Shown: piece after piece, positions 34,451 through 44,612 of the stretch
Layout of the letters: each line of letters begins with the position of its first letter
How positions within the stretch are numbered: position 1 is the stretch's first letter
Assembly (NCBI GenBank): GCA_052400665.1
Contig: JBQTGK010000007.1
Direction: 5' to 3' (one strand)
DNA from: JBQTGK01 sp052400665
GTDB taxonomy: Bacteria; Bacteroidota; Bacteroidia; Bacteroidales; Marinifilaceae
DNA length: 64,000 nucleotides
Notes under the pieces: generated by a model
Database searches by the model: none
What the model was told of the DNA's origin: nothing
The model's input: the letters and a program-made list of their open reading frames with translations, nothing else
Program-made: the position numbers and the translations under genes

Positions 34451-34586
34451 ACAAGAACAGGAACACTTTTAACTCCTTTAATTACGCTTTAAAATAGCCT
34501 TTGTAATCATGTTATTCATTAATAATATTATCCTGTGAAATAAAAAGCTTAAATTAAAGTTTTAAACATTTTTAAATTACATTTTT

Positions 34587-35309
34587 ATGAGAAGTTTATT
34601 TCTGAATATTATAATCGTTTCATCTCTAATTATTATGGGATGTCAATCGAAATCGACACAAAAAAAAGATACTAACAAGCCTGTATCTGAAACTAATAAT
34701 ATTAATCAAATTACAGTTGTAGAGCTAATTGAAGGCAGCACTTACTCCTATATTAACGGCACTAATGGTACTGAAAACATTTGGGTAGCCATTAGAAAAG
34801 CTCCTGTAGAAATAGGTAAAACTTACTATTATAGTGGAGAACTAGCCATGAAAGATTTTTACAGCAAAGAGTTGGATAAAACCTTCCCACTAATATATTT
34901 TCTTAACGGATTAAGCGACAAGGCAGAAATAGCCAAACCCAGTGTGCATATAGGAAAAATGAAAAAACAAGCCCAAAAGAAACTGGAAGTTAACATTCCT
35001 TTAGAAGATGGTATACTTAGTATTGCCGAACTTTTCGAAAACAAAAACAAATATGCGAATACTCAAGTAATTGTTAAAGGTAAAGTCGCAAAGTTTAATT
35101 CAAACATTATGGGTAAAAATTGGATCCATTTACAAGATGGTAGCGAATATGAGGGATATTTCGATTTGGTAATTACATCGCAAGAAACTGTAAGTGTGGG
35201 AGAAGTTGTTACTTTCGAAGGAAAAATAGCAATAAACAAAGATTTTGGAGCCGGCTATACCTACGAAGTAATTTTAGAAAATGCAAGCTCTAAAAAAATA
35301 AGACCATAA
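34587..35309 (+). CDS. Lipoprotein with an OB-fold-like domain
   Basis: This encodes 240 residues. A type II signal peptide has its lipid Cys in 'LIIMGCQS' (~residue 19), followed by a polar linker. The C-terminal half contains 'VIVKGKVAKFNSNIMGKNWI' and 'LQDGS....FDLVITS', the GxV...G.nW.hl.DG pattern of small exported OB-fold proteins. The first half may be a second beta domain. Likely periplasmic and membrane-tethered, function unknown. Confidence 0.7.
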   Translation: MRSLFLNIIIVSSLIIMGCQSKSTQKKDTNKPVSETNNINQITVVELIEGSTYSYINGTNGTENIWVAIRKAPVEIGKTYYYSGELAMKDFYSKELDKTFPLIYFLNGLSDKAEIAKPSVHIGKMKKQAQKKLEVNIPLEDGILSIAELFENKNKYANTQVIVKGKVAKFNSNIMGKNWIHLQDGSEYEGYFDLVITSQETVSVGEVVTFEGKIAINKDFGAGYTYEVILENASSKKIRP

Positions 35310-35386
35310 AATTTATTGTTATATAATATATTTTTCATAACTTTATAATACTTAATTACTACATACAACATTATCATATTTTTAGG

Positions 35387-35411
35387 GAGCGGCGTGAGCC
35401 GCTTCTTTCTT
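35387..35411 (+). terminator. Hairpin with T-rich tail
   Basis: AGCGGC (35388-35393), loop GTGA, GCCGCT (35398-35403), then CTTTCTTT. It lies 80 bp after the OB-fold lipoprotein gene. No gene lies in 35310-35607. Confidence 0.55.
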
Positions 35412-35607
35412 TATAATCTCTAAACAATACATACAGTCGAATAATAATTTTTCTATTCAAAGAAAATCTATAAAACACATTTTAAATACTCTATTTTTTC
35501 GCATTATCTGGCATTAAATAAAAATTCAATATTTATTCTATTTACACAAATTACTTTTTATTCTTAATTGAATTGTTAATTTTAAACGATACTACAATTT
35601 AATTTTT

Positions 35608-37833
35608 ATGAAGAAAAGCCCTATTCATAACGCAATTTTACTTTTTTGTATGCTTTTGGCATTCACAAATTGCGACCCTAATAATCAGACTTTATACCAA
35701 TCGAAAAAATTTACTGTGCTATCTAACCGAATAGAACAGGATAATTTTGTAGCTAAAGCTAGTAGTGAAAAAAAAATAGAATCGAACTACTCTTTAGCAA
35801 ACGAATCGGAGAATATGGTTTGGGAACTAAAAAAGAACTTAAGTGAACTGCCAAAATATGAATCAAGTTCGGTTCTACTAACTGCCCTTTATAATTTAAG
35901 TCTGGAAGAGATAGAAAATAATATTAAGGCAGATACAACTATTATTGGTAGTAAAAATACCAATAATATAACAACCCGAGACATATCTTACGCCAGCATA
36001 TTATCATTATCAATTACCCATCCTAAAGTTGCAATTAAAAACCTGATAAAAAAGGTTAAGCAGGGAAAAATTATACAAGATGAAGGAACCGGTGGATCGT
36101 GGCCCATAAGTTCAGACAGAATGATATGGTCTGTTGCAGCCTGGGAATTATACTTGAGTACTGGCGATATTGACTGGCTAAAAAAATCTTATTTTATTAT
36201 TAAAAATACTACCGAGGACGATTTAAACGTTATCTGGGATTACCGAAAACGCCTTTTTAAAGGAGAAGCCAGTTATTTAAACCAACAAGAACAATTTTAT
36301 CCAAAGTGGATGGAACCCAAAGATATTTACGAATCATACTCTCTAAACATTCAAATCATACATTTTCAAAGTCTACAAGTATTAATTCAGATGGGAAAAT
36401 TACTTGGGAAAGACATCCAAAAATATGAGGACATTTGTTCGGCTCTGCAAAAAAGTATAAACAATAAATTTTGGTTGAAAGACAAAAATTATTTTGCTCA
36501 ATTTATATACAATGAAAACCATTTAATTTTATCAGAAAAATCGGAAAGCTTAGGAGAATCTCTAGCCATATTATGGGACATAAGCACAACAGAACGACAA
36601 AATTTAATTGCAAACAATACACCTGTTGGTGAATTTGGAATTCCATGTTTTTCTCCACAAAATCCGGATACAGAAGCGTATTACAACAAAGCCATTTGGC
36701 CTTTTGTACAGGCCTTTTGGAATAGAGCTTTAGCAAAAACAGGAAATATGAATGCTCTTACCTGGGGATTAGCTAGTATGATGCGGCCAACAGCTTTATT
36801 TCTTACCAATAAAGAGAATTTATTATTAAAAAATGGAGATTTTAAGCAGACACAAAACAATACTGATGCAAATTTAAAAAGCTCTTGCGGATTACTCTCC
36901 AATTATTTTAGAGTATTACTTGGATTAAATTATACGAAAGACCAACTGGAATTCCACCCTGCTGTACCACGTAAATTTAAGGGAAGACAAAAACTTAGTG
37001 GCCTTAAATATCGAAATACGATACTCGACATAGAAGTACTTGGTTTTGGCAATCAAATTGCCTCTTACTCGCTAGATGGCGTGCAATACAAAACTGCAAT
37101 TGTGCCCAAAGATATGGAAGGTTATCACCAAATAACAATCCGATTAAATAATCATGAAGGCCCAAAAATTCCGTTTAAACTTAAAAAAGAAAGCATTGCT
37201 CCCGAAACTCCGGTTTTATCCTATCATAAGAATCAGATAAAATGGAATTCAATTAAAAATGCTACTCATTATCAGATTTTTAAAAACGATGAACTTCTAT
37301 TAAAAACCTCTGACACTAATATGTCGGAAGTTACTTATAAGGAACCCGTAGAATACAGAATAAGGGCAATTGACAGTCTTGGCACCTTTTCCAGTTACAG
37401 TAAAGCTTTGCGCTTATACGAATCGAAATATGAAAGATACCTGGAGGCCGAAGATTTTTTGGAAAGTAGAAAATTTAATTATGCCGAATTTTCAGATAAA
37501 GACAATAGAATCTACTATTTTCAGATAAGAGCACCAAGAATTGGAAATTACAACATCAGTTTTCTGTATGCAAATGGCAATGGTCCTATCGATGCAGGCA
37601 ATAAATGCATTTCACGAAGTTTATGGCTAAACAGTAGTTATCTTGGAAGCATTGTTTTCCCTCAGCGAGGAGAAAACAATTGGAACGATTATGGCTTTTC
37701 AAATAGCTTTAACGTAGATTTAAAAAAAGGCAATAACTATTTTAAAATTAGCCTCGAAGACTTTAATCGGAACATGAATAAAGAAATCAGCCCTTTTCGT
37801 ATTGATAAGATTAGGTTGATAAGAAAAGAGTAA
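35608..37833 (+). CDS. Six-hairpin (alpha/alpha)6 glycoside-hydrolase-like lipoprotein with C-terminal carbohydrate-binding domain
   Basis: This encodes 741 residues. The type II signal peptide has Cys in 'LLAFTNCDPN'. The central part resembles MGH1/trehalase-like (alpha/alpha)6 barrels: 'GGSWPISSDRMIWSVAAWEL', 'IWDYRKRLFKGEASY', 'ESLGESLAILWDIS', 'EAYYNKAIWPFVQAFWNRAL'. These resemble glycogen-debranching and rhamnosidase-type active-site helices, though I cannot assign a GH family. A beta linker (~490-580) precedes a C-terminal CBM6/35-like domain starting 'ERYLEAEDF'. It probably trims a polysaccharide at the cell surface or in the periplasm. No SusC/SusD pair is nearby. Confidence 0.65.
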   Translation: MKKSPIHNAILLFCMLLAFTNCDPNNQTLYQSKKFTVLSNRIEQDNFVAKASSEKKIESNYSLANESENMVWELKKNLSELPKYESSSVLLTALYNLSLEEIENNIKADTTIIGSKNTNNITTRDISYASILSLSITHPKVAIKNLIKKVKQGKIIQDEGTGGSWPISSDRMIWSVAAWELYLSTGDIDWLKKSYFIIKNTTEDDLNVIWDYRKRLFKGEASYLNQQEQFYPKWMEPKDIYESYSLNIQIIHFQSLQVLIQMGKLLGKDIQKYEDICSALQKSINNKFWLKDKNYFAQFIYNENHLILSEKSESLGESLAILWDISTTERQNLIANNTPVGEFGIPCFSPQNPDTEAYYNKAIWPFVQAFWNRALAKTGNMNALTWGLASMMRPTALFLTNKENLLLKNGDFKQTQNNTDANLKSSCGLLSNYFRVLLGLNYTKDQLEFHPAVPRKFKGRQKLSGLKYRNTILDIEVLGFGNQIASYSLDGVQYKTAIVPKDMEGYHQITIRLNNHEGPKIPFKLKKESIAPETPVLSYHKNQIKWNSIKNATHYQIFKNDELLLKTSDTNMSEVTYKEPVEYRIRAIDSLGTFSSYSKALRLYESKYERYLEAEDFLESRKFNYAEFSDKDNRIYYFQIRAPRIGNYNISFLYANGNGPIDAGNKCISRSLWLNSSYLGSIVFPQRGENNWNDYGFSNSFNVDLKKGNNYFKISLEDFNRNMNKEISPFRIDKIRLIRKE

Positions 37834-37888
37834 GTACTCAAATATCCTTAATTTACGGGATTAATAGCAAATCTAATCTACAAAACAC

Positions 37889-37984
37889 TTATTGCCTCAT
37901 TGCTGAATAAGATGCTGGAATATCGCTTATAATCCCATCAACACCCATGTTTATAATCTTACGTGAAATGGCTTCATTATCCAT
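37889..37984 (-). pseudogene. C-terminal remnant of a glycerophosphodiester phosphodiesterase
   Basis: The frame has 31 codons ending 'KIINMGVDGIISDIPASYSA', the terminal motif of GDPD-family TIM barrels ('GVDGIiTD.P'). The rest of the enzyme is missing. It overlaps the 3' end of the ricin-lectin remnant in another frame. Confidence 0.5.
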
Positions 37985-38636
37985 TAGTTTGCAATGTGAT
38001 TTTAATATTATCCATATTTGTTCCTGCAGGTGCAATCGCTCTACCTTTAGGCTGAGGCAGCCCATTAGCTATAGCCTCATTTGTTCGTGCATTTATTAGT
38101 ACCCATTCCATCCAGTGCCCCTGATGATCGCCCCAAATATGAATATTACTACCATTGGCATAGCTGCGAGAAGCAAGACAAAACACTTTACCATTTCTAC
38201 TATATATTTTAAAATTACCTGAAGGTGTAGACACCAGCTTGAATGATTGTGCTGCTCCACCGTTCGCATTCCAGAGTTGAATATTTGTACCATTATTACT
38301 TTTATTTCCCGACACATCAAGCCTTGCACCATAACGTCTACCAAATGAAGGTACTATATAATAATACTAACCAGGATTCTTTTTGTCTTTGTAAAAATAA
38401 AACTTCCGGTCGCCTCTATTTTCTTTTGTATATACCTGATTATTTTGTCCTTGTCTGTATTTTGGATTAACTCCCGGAACATCCCAAAACCCCAACTTAC
38501 TAACCGTGCTATAAGCTCCGGCAGCCTTTATATACCTCTACTCCTGCTATTGGATCAAATTGAGCAGATGATGTCTTGGCAAAGAAAACTGTGCTTACAA
38601 ATATTATACTAAAAATGATTCTTAAATTACATCTCA
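37977..38636 (-). pseudogene. Frameshifted secreted ricin-type lectin protein
   Basis: Reading from 38636 gives a signal-peptide-like start ('IIFSIIFVSTVFFA') and 'DPIAGVEVYKG', then a frameshift into 'AAGAYSTVSKLGFWDVPG' and 'KFYFYKDKKNPG', a TAG, and finally an intact 112-residue stretch with 'NNGTNIQLWNANGGAAQSF' and 'NGSNIHIWGDH'. The last part is a ricin B-type beta-trefoil (QxW-like repeats) that binds sugars. At least two disruptions make the gene non-functional. Confidence 0.65.
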
Positions 38637-38680
38637 CAACTATGTTAAATTTTATATCTTACAACAATTCTGCAAAAAAA

Positions 38681-39211
38681 CTAAGATAGATCTATAATTC
38701 CATCATATTTTTTTTGCTGATTGTACAGAGTTAATCCCATTAGTTTCCACTCAATTATTGCATTTACCGAGTATTTAAACTCTTTATTATTATTAATACT
38801 ATATACATTTATAGCGACTGGTATCCAATCTGTTCCGCTAATAAAACCCGAAGTATACGGAGATGCACTAATGGGAATATTATAATTGTTTTGTGCAATA
38901 TTTCCATATTTTACCCTCAAGTGTCTTTTCGAAATTATATTTGCCTCTAATTCTATCTCCACAAAAGAAACTACATGTTCTTCCAAACTATTCTCGGAAA
39001 CAAATGTACAGGTTTTAAGATCATTAGAGTCGGTTCTTTTACGGTAGTTATCCTGAGCCGATTGTCCCAAAAACGACAACAAACCAAAAACAAAAATAAC
39101 GGCGGCAAACACACCTACTCTTTCTCTTAGCAATTTTATTGCCTTTAGGCAAATCACTAAAAAATAAATCACAAGTCCCAAATTTAAGAGACTCCAAATT
39201 AAGTATATCAT
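38681..39211 (-). CDS. Hypothetical membrane protein
   Basis: This encodes 176 residues. Two N-terminal hydrophobic helices (residues ~2-24 and ~33-50) are followed by a ~120-residue soluble beta-rich domain. Family not recognised. It lies between the ricin-lectin pseudogene and ovoA and has no obvious partner. Confidence 0.55.
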   Translation of the reverse strand: MIYLIWSLLNLGLVIYFLVICLKAIKLLRERVGVFAAVIFVFGLLSFLGQSAQDNYRKRTDSNDLKTCTFVSENSLEEHVVSFVEIELEANIISKRHLRVKYGNIAQNNYNIPISASPYTSGFISGTDWIPVAINVYSINNNKEFKYSVNAIIEWKLMGLTLYNQQKKYDGIIDLS

Positions 39212-39390
39212 GGTAAATTTAATTGTTAAGAATTTTGTTTATGTTTTATTAAGTTTTTTAAAGCTACCAATCTCACATTAAATCTCCAAAACTTATACTT
39301 ATTTAATAAAAGAATAAAGTAAGCTTAACATAATAAATTCATTGTTTTGTGAAATAATAGTAAACATAAAACACACGCTTAAAACACCTA

Positions 39391-39421
39391 AAAAAAAGAC
39401 AGCAGATTTATATCTACTGTC
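39391..39421 (-). terminator. Terminator of ovoA
   Basis: GACAGCAGAT (39398-39407) pairs with ATCTACTGTC (39412-39421) with one mismatch. On the minus strand it runs into eight T residues. Confidence 0.75.
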
Positions 39422-39444
39422 CTGTTTATTTTCATTTTTGCAAA

Positions 39445-41580
39445 TTATTTTTTTCGCCAAATTGTCATTTGTGATATGGTATGTTGATATTTACGCGATG
39501 TTTCCCGAATTACAAATGGAATATCTTTAGGCTCATCAATCAATTCAAATTTATCTTTCAAAACCTCTTTTAATCCATCCAGGGTAGTATATGGTTCACC
39601 ATCTTTTCTATAGGCTCCTATCCATTTGTCGAAATCGGTAAATTCTTCTAACCAGGTATATGGCGAAGTAATTACAAGAATTCCTTTGGGGTTTATTCTG
39701 TTCGAAATATCATTCAAAAACTTTAATGGATCGTAAAGGCGATCGATTAAATTCCCTGCAAAAACCAAATCGTAAGCAGTATATATCGGCTTTAAATTAC
39801 ATGCATCGGCCTGATGAAACAACACTCTTTGGCGTGCATCATCCAAATCAAAATCACTTAATCGTATTTCCTGATAACTGCATAACTTTCCTTCCTCTTT
39901 ACGGATATATTTCAGCTTACCAGCCTCTTTAAGCTGAGTGCCAATACGAATAAATCGAGCCGAAAAATCGAGACCTGTTACTTGTTTAAAATAGTTAGCT
40001 AATTCGAAAGTTGTGCGACCTGTTGCACATCCCAAATCCAAAGCATTTTCCTTTTTTACATGAGCCAAATGTTTATCTAAAAGGCGCAAACAATGCTTCG
40101 AATAATTTTCAACATCAAAATATTTTTTTCCATACTGAAATTCACAATATTGCGAAATTAAATCGTCGGTTTCATAGTAATCTGTCTCAATTACAAGCTC
40201 TTCCTCCGATTCGATATACCGAAAACCTGCATGCTGAAAAAAATGTCTGCGAAAAGCATAACGAGAATCACGAATGGCTAAATTTCCTGTAGAAATCCAC
40301 GATCCACCTTTAATAAGGTTATGCTTAGAATCGAAGGTTGGTGTTGAAAAGTCATCGTAAAACGGATGAACCTCAAAACCATCTAAACCAGAAATTGGCA
40401 CCTCTGTCCATTGCCATACATTACCAACTATATCGTAAAATTCGCCAAACTTAAATTTATTAACCGGGCAAGATGATGCAAAATGCTCAAGATTAATATT
40501 TCCGGGAGCGGTTTTCCAGTCTGGCTGATTTTGAATATGCAAAGAATCGTGCAGCAAATAATATTCTGCTTCGCTTGGCATTCGTATTTTCTTACCAGTC
40601 TTTGCCGATTTCCAGTTACAAAATGCTTTTGCCTCTAAATAGTTTACTTCGGCAGGCCAATTCCAGGGCATATCAATTATCTCTGTCATATTTCGGAACT
40701 TCCACCCTCCTTCTATTTTATTCCAAAATAAAGGATGCTCACATTTTTTATACTGTAGCCAATTCCATCCTTCCTCGGTCCACCATTCGCGGGTTTTGTA
40801 TCCAGCATCATCAATAAAAGTTTTAAATTCCTGATTAGAAACCAAATATTTGGAAGCTTTAAACGATTTTATATCAGCAATATATTCACCAAACTCATTA
40901 TCCCAACCATAAAGAGCATTATCACGAGTTTTACCAATCTTCACTCTCCCCGATTGTACATTTATTAATTCATTTTCGGGAGAACTTCCCCATTGCTTAC
41001 AAGTCTTAAAAAGTGGATTTTCTTTTACCAAATTGATGGGCAGCTGACGAATAAGCACCGAAGATGTTTCGATATGAATTCGCTGATGCTCGATTCCCAT
41101 TAGAATCACCCAAAACTGACTGTCCCAGTTAACAGGCAAATGAATTGGAAGAGTCTTAATTAAATTTTCTATTAAAAGTTTTACCTTATCTCTATAACTT
41201 TTAATTTGCTCTACAGATGGCCAATCGTAATGTTTATCGTTTAAATCATCCCACGACATTTCATCAACACCTATGGCAAACATCGATTCGAACTTTGGAT
41301 TAATTCGTTCATTAATAATACCTGCAAGAATTAGCTTATTCACGTAAAAAGTAGCCGTATGTCCAAAATAAAATACCAGCGGATGCCTCAAAGGATCAGC
41401 TCTGTGTAAAAATGCTTCCTGTCCTTTTAAACAATCATACAATTGTTCATCAAGCTCCCAACTGGCAATAAAATAATTAAGTATTTCGCTTCTTTTATCT
41501 TCGGGTAAACCTTGATTTAATATTGGAGTTTTTGTCACTAGTAAATCTTGGTGACTTTTTATTTCTATCAGATTCTTCAT
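39445..41580 (-). CDS. ovoA: OvoA: 5-histidylcysteine sulfoxide synthase / mercaptohistidine N-methyltransferase
   Basis: This encodes 711 residues, full length. Three parts are visible. The DinB-like iron-binding domain has HX3HXE in 'EHQRIHIET' and an upstream 'YFGHTATFY' His. The FGE-sulfatase-type catalytic domain ('GWDNEFGEYIADIKSF', 'GNVWQWTEVP', 'IKGGSWISTG', 'RYAFRRHFFQHAGFR') joins Cys and His and oxidises the product. The C-terminal SAM methyltransferase domain has 'ALDLGCATGRTTFEL'. OvoA makes the ovothiol precursor and methylates the mercaptohistidine, giving ovothiol A, a redox-protective thiol. It lies downstream of an OxyR gene on the same strand. Confidence 0.93.
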   Translation of the reverse strand: MKNLIEIKSHQDLLVTKTPILNQGLPEDKRSEILNYFIASWELDEQLYDCLKGQEAFLHRADPLRHPLVFYFGHTATFYVNKLILAGIINERINPKFESMFAIGVDEMSWDDLNDKHYDWPSVEQIKSYRDKVKLLIENLIKTLPIHLPVNWDSQFWVILMGIEHQRIHIETSSVLIRQLPINLVKENPLFKTCKQWGSSPENELINVQSGRVKIGKTRDNALYGWDNEFGEYIADIKSFKASKYLVSNQEFKTFIDDAGYKTREWWTEEGWNWLQYKKCEHPLFWNKIEGGWKFRNMTEIIDMPWNWPAEVNYLEAKAFCNWKSAKTGKKIRMPSEAEYYLLHDSLHIQNQPDWKTAPGNINLEHFASSCPVNKFKFGEFYDIVGNVWQWTEVPISGLDGFEVHPFYDDFSTPTFDSKHNLIKGGSWISTGNLAIRDSRYAFRRHFFQHAGFRYIESEEELVIETDYYETDDLISQYCEFQYGKKYFDVENYSKHCLRLLDKHLAHVKKENALDLGCATGRTTFELANYFKQVTGLDFSARFIRIGTQLKEAGKLKYIRKEEGKLCSYQEIRLSDFDLDDARQRVLFHQADACNLKPIYTAYDLVFAGNLIDRLYDPLKFLNDISNRINPKGILVITSPYTWLEEFTDFDKWIGAYRKDGEPYTTLDGLKEVLKDKFELIDEPKDIPFVIRETSRKYQHTISQMTIWRKK

Positions 41581-41741
41581 AAAATTTGGCTTTAATTTTA
41601 GCGCCTTTTCATTAGTTATGAAGTTACTAATTATTCTTACTCATTCAAATCATTTTTAAAAATGTGCTACAATATATTTTTAAAAATAAAACCTCTTTAT
41701 CATTCAATTAATCTAAATGCTTTACTTTACAAATTCAATTA

Positions 41742-42689
41742 TTATTTTTCTACAAAATTGGTTTTAACCACCTCTTTATTCTCTTTATTCAACATTTGTT
41801 TTGGAATACAACTTTTAATGGTTTCCAAAACCGAATCCAGCAAATTTCTTCTTACTTCGCTCTTTAAATTAATCAAGCTAACTTCTCTTACCCGCTCTTT
41901 TCCTTCTATTTCCTTTAGCAAATCTTCCTGATCGGCAGGAATTGTTAGGGTAGCCAACTCGGGAACAAAAGTAATTCCTCCTTTGTATTCTACTATTCTT
42001 CTCAAAGCATCGATATTATTACTCTCATAAATTAGCGATCCTTTCTGTTGTAATTCAATGGCACAAATATTCGTAACCTGATCCATAAAACAATTTCCCT
42101 CTTTTAACATCCAAACATCATTATAATCCATCTTTTCAATCTCTACCTTATCGAATTTATAAAGGCTATGTTTATCAGAGACATACAAAAAGAAACGTTC
42201 ATAAAAAATTGGCTGTATTTCGATATTACTTTTTGATTCGATTGGTGTTGAAATAATTCCGCCATGAAACATTCCACTTTTCACTCCACGTAAAATATCT
42301 TCGGTAATGGCTTCTACTATTCTCAAATTAATTTTTGGATAACGCTTGTTTAACTCATCGACAAACAAGGGAACCAGAAATGGCGATAAAGTCGGAATTA
42401 TGCCCAAACAAAGATCTCCCTGCACTTCTTCCGAAAGCTGAAAAGCAAAATCTTCGAGATGTTTCGATTCGGTAAGCAATGATTGTGCTTTCTGCAAAAA
42501 TAAAATTCCATTTGTAGTTGGTTCGACCTGTTTTCTACTGCGATCGAATAATTTTATATCCAACTCTTCTTCTAATGCCTGTATTTGCAAACTCACAGCA
42601 GGTTGCGATACCCCCATAAATTTAGCTACGCGGCCATAACTGCCCAAATCACCCAAAGCAACAGCATATTCAAGTTGTTTTAATGTCAT
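41742..42689 (-). CDS. oxyR: OxyR-type LysR-family peroxide regulator
   Basis: This encodes 315 residues. An N-terminal winged HTH ('GSYGRVAKFMGVSQPAVSLQ') precedes a substrate-binding-like domain. Cys200 and Cys209 in 'GNCFMDQVTNIC' have the C-x8-C spacing and almost the numbering of the E. coli OxyR peroxide-sensing pair. The C-terminal ~25 residues are an extra polar tail. It activates peroxide defence genes when the disulfide forms. ovoA starts 161 bp downstream on the same strand and may be a target. Confidence 0.88.
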   Translation of the reverse strand: MTLKQLEYAVALGDLGSYGRVAKFMGVSQPAVSLQIQALEEELDIKLFDRSRKQVEPTTNGILFLQKAQSLLTESKHLEDFAFQLSEEVQGDLCLGIIPTLSPFLVPLFVDELNKRYPKINLRIVEAITEDILRGVKSGMFHGGIISTPIESKSNIEIQPIFYERFFLYVSDKHSLYKFDKVEIEKMDYNDVWMLKEGNCFMDQVTNICAIELQQKGSLIYESNNIDALRRIVEYKGGITFVPELATLTIPADQEDLLKEIEGKERVREVSLINLKSEVRRNLLDSVLETIKSCIPKQMLNKENKEVVKTNFVEK

Positions 42690-42875
42690 TTTATTAGTAT
42701 TTTTTATGAATTATCTAAAGTAATTAATTTAATTTATATATAAACATCATTACGTACCAATTCCAATTAAATTCTAAACAGTTTTCATTTACTCTTTTTT
42801 ATATCTTTTAGAAAATTAAAATACCTTAAATAAACATCAGAATATAAAATTCATTAGTCCTTATTTAAAATAAAA

Positions 42876-42897
42876 AAAGCCTGCAAAATGCAAGCTT
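42876..42897 (-). terminator. Terminator of the helical-repeat secreted protein
   Basis: AAAGC..TGC (42876-42884) and GCAAGCTTT (42889-42897) pair imperfectly. A run of seven T follows on the minus strand. Confidence 0.6.
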
Positions 42898-42923
42898 TCG
42901 TATTAAGTTTTTAATCTTATTTC

Positions 42924-44612
42924 TTACTTATAAAAAATATTTAGTTTTATTTTCTCAGCTACTTTGTCCACATCTAATTTCACCAATTCCTTAACACTTG
43001 GCGGATTACTGCTTAAAGAAGCTTTAAGTTCAGCCTCTGTTTTTAAACTTCGTGTCGGGTTAGATAAATTTCCTGGGTTTGCCATACCATCACCTGCATA
43101 AACCTCTCTAACTATGCGATCAGTTTTACTATATTTTTTATAAATTACACCAACTCGAACTGGATTCTCTGCATCGCGAGCATCCCAAATTTCTAATGCA
43201 TAAGTAGCTATAGCTGTAGCCGATTCAACTGTTGTAGAAACTTTACCAGAATATTTAAGTAAAGTCTGACCTCCATCTTCTTTTGCAATCGCAATTATAG
43301 CTTTCGTAGTTTTATAAGTACTCTCGCTAATTTTTTTAGTTTCAATTTTACCAGTAGATGCATTTTTCTTTTTCACGTAATATGAATGCACATCCTTCAT
43401 AGAACTTGTCGGTCCCGATTTGCTATATTCAATACTCTCAGGCTCTCCAATTTTAACAACTACAAAACCATACCCTAAAACTTTTTTAGCTTCGGCATAA
43501 TTATCAGTATTATTCATATCAATATTGGCAGCATCTTTAATTGAAGAAGGAGTAATAAAATAATTTGGTAATTTTTGTTTTAACCCATAAGCAAATGCTG
43601 ATGGAGAAAGTAAATTTCCATTTTTATCCACCACTAAAACATTAACTTTAGAACGATCTCTTGCTATCTTTGCTCTGGCAGTAGCATCTTTATAATCCTT
43701 TACCCATTTGTTAGCATTTTCGAATATTTCTGCAGCTTTACTCTGAGCTGAAAATGATTTCTCTTTCTCTTTTTCAACAGCCATATCATAAACAATACCA
43801 GCACCTTTCTCGCAAACTTCGTCTCTTTTTGCTACACATCCGTTAAAATCGCTAATCCATTTGTTTGCAGTAGCAAAATAACCGGTTGCTGCTGATAAAT
43901 CTTTTATCTTATCGGAAGCAGAAAGTCTTATTGCTTCATCATAATACAAACCAGCTACTTTCTCATCTATATCTTTATAGGAATCAGTTACTTTTTTAGT
44001 ACTGGTAAATAAGGATACTGCTTTTTTCTTCTCTTCAAAAGTTTTCCCTTCGCTAAGCAAGCGCATTGCCTCTTCATAATATACTTTACCTTTTTCTTCT
44101 TTTACTTTTTCAGCATAAGTTTCTTTATAATTAAGAGCATATTTTTCTACTTTCGAAAAATGTGTAAATGCTTTTTTACGCTTTATAAAATTATCACTTT
44201 CATTAACAATTTTTATTCCCGCATCGAAATGTGCTTGTGCTGCTTTAGTTTTAGCCTCAACTTTTAAAGGCCCATAATCTTTCACCTTTAAGTCGATACT
44301 TTCATCTTTATAAACAATTTTACCATTAGGGAATTTAGCCAAAATATTATTTAACTTAATCCACGAATTGATATTACTAGCTACACCATCGTAACCAAAC
44401 TCTGTGCTTGTTGCTTTGCTCTCAATTTTTTCGATAGCTTGTAATGCCTCAGCATACGACTTATTAAACTTTTTAAAATTTCCCTTCTTAACTTTCTTTT
44501 TTAACCTACTCGCATACTTAATAGCATCTCTCACACTATATTGAGCATTAGTTTGTTGCGTAAGACACAAGATTACAAAGAATAGCAATAGTGTAGTAAT
44601 TTTTCTTTTCAT
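42924..44612 (-). CDS. Secreted helical-repeat protein of unknown function
   Basis: This encodes 562 residues from the ATG at 44612, chosen because it gives a clean Sec signal ('MKRKITTLLLFFVILCL...NAQ'); the frame extends 20 codons further. Residues ~40-330 contain at least four TPR-like helical repeats of ~50 residues built on '.YY.EA.rl....k......A...F..a.kwv.dyKd'. The C-terminal ~230 residues are a mixed alpha/beta domain. No enzyme motif is seen. It is probably a periplasmic scaffold. A long AT-rich gap (44613-45274) separates it from the next gene. Confidence 0.7.
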   Translation of the reverse strand: MKRKITTLLLFFVILCLTQQTNAQYSVRDAIKYASRLKKKVKKGNFKKFNKSYAEALQAIEKIESKATSTEFGYDGVASNINSWIKLNNILAKFPNGKIVYKDESIDLKVKDYGPLKVEAKTKAAQAHFDAGIKIVNESDNFIKRKKAFTHFSKVEKYALNYKETYAEKVKEEKGKVYYEEAMRLLSEGKTFEEKKKAVSLFTSTKKVTDSYKDIDEKVAGLYYDEAIRLSASDKIKDLSAATGYFATANKWISDFNGCVAKRDEVCEKGAGIVYDMAVEKEKEKSFSAQSKAAEIFENANKWVKDYKDATARAKIARDRSKVNVLVVDKNGNLLSPSAFAYGLKQKLPNYFITPSSIKDAANIDMNNTDNYAEAKKVLGYGFVVVKIGEPESIEYSKSGPTSSMKDVHSYYVKKKNASTGKIETKKISESTYKTTKAIIAIAKEDGGQTLLKYSGKVSTTVESATAIATYALEIWDARDAENPVRVGVIYKKYSKTDRIVREVYAGDGMANPGNLSNPTRSLKTEAELKASLSSNPPSVKELVKLDVDKVAEKIKLNIFYK

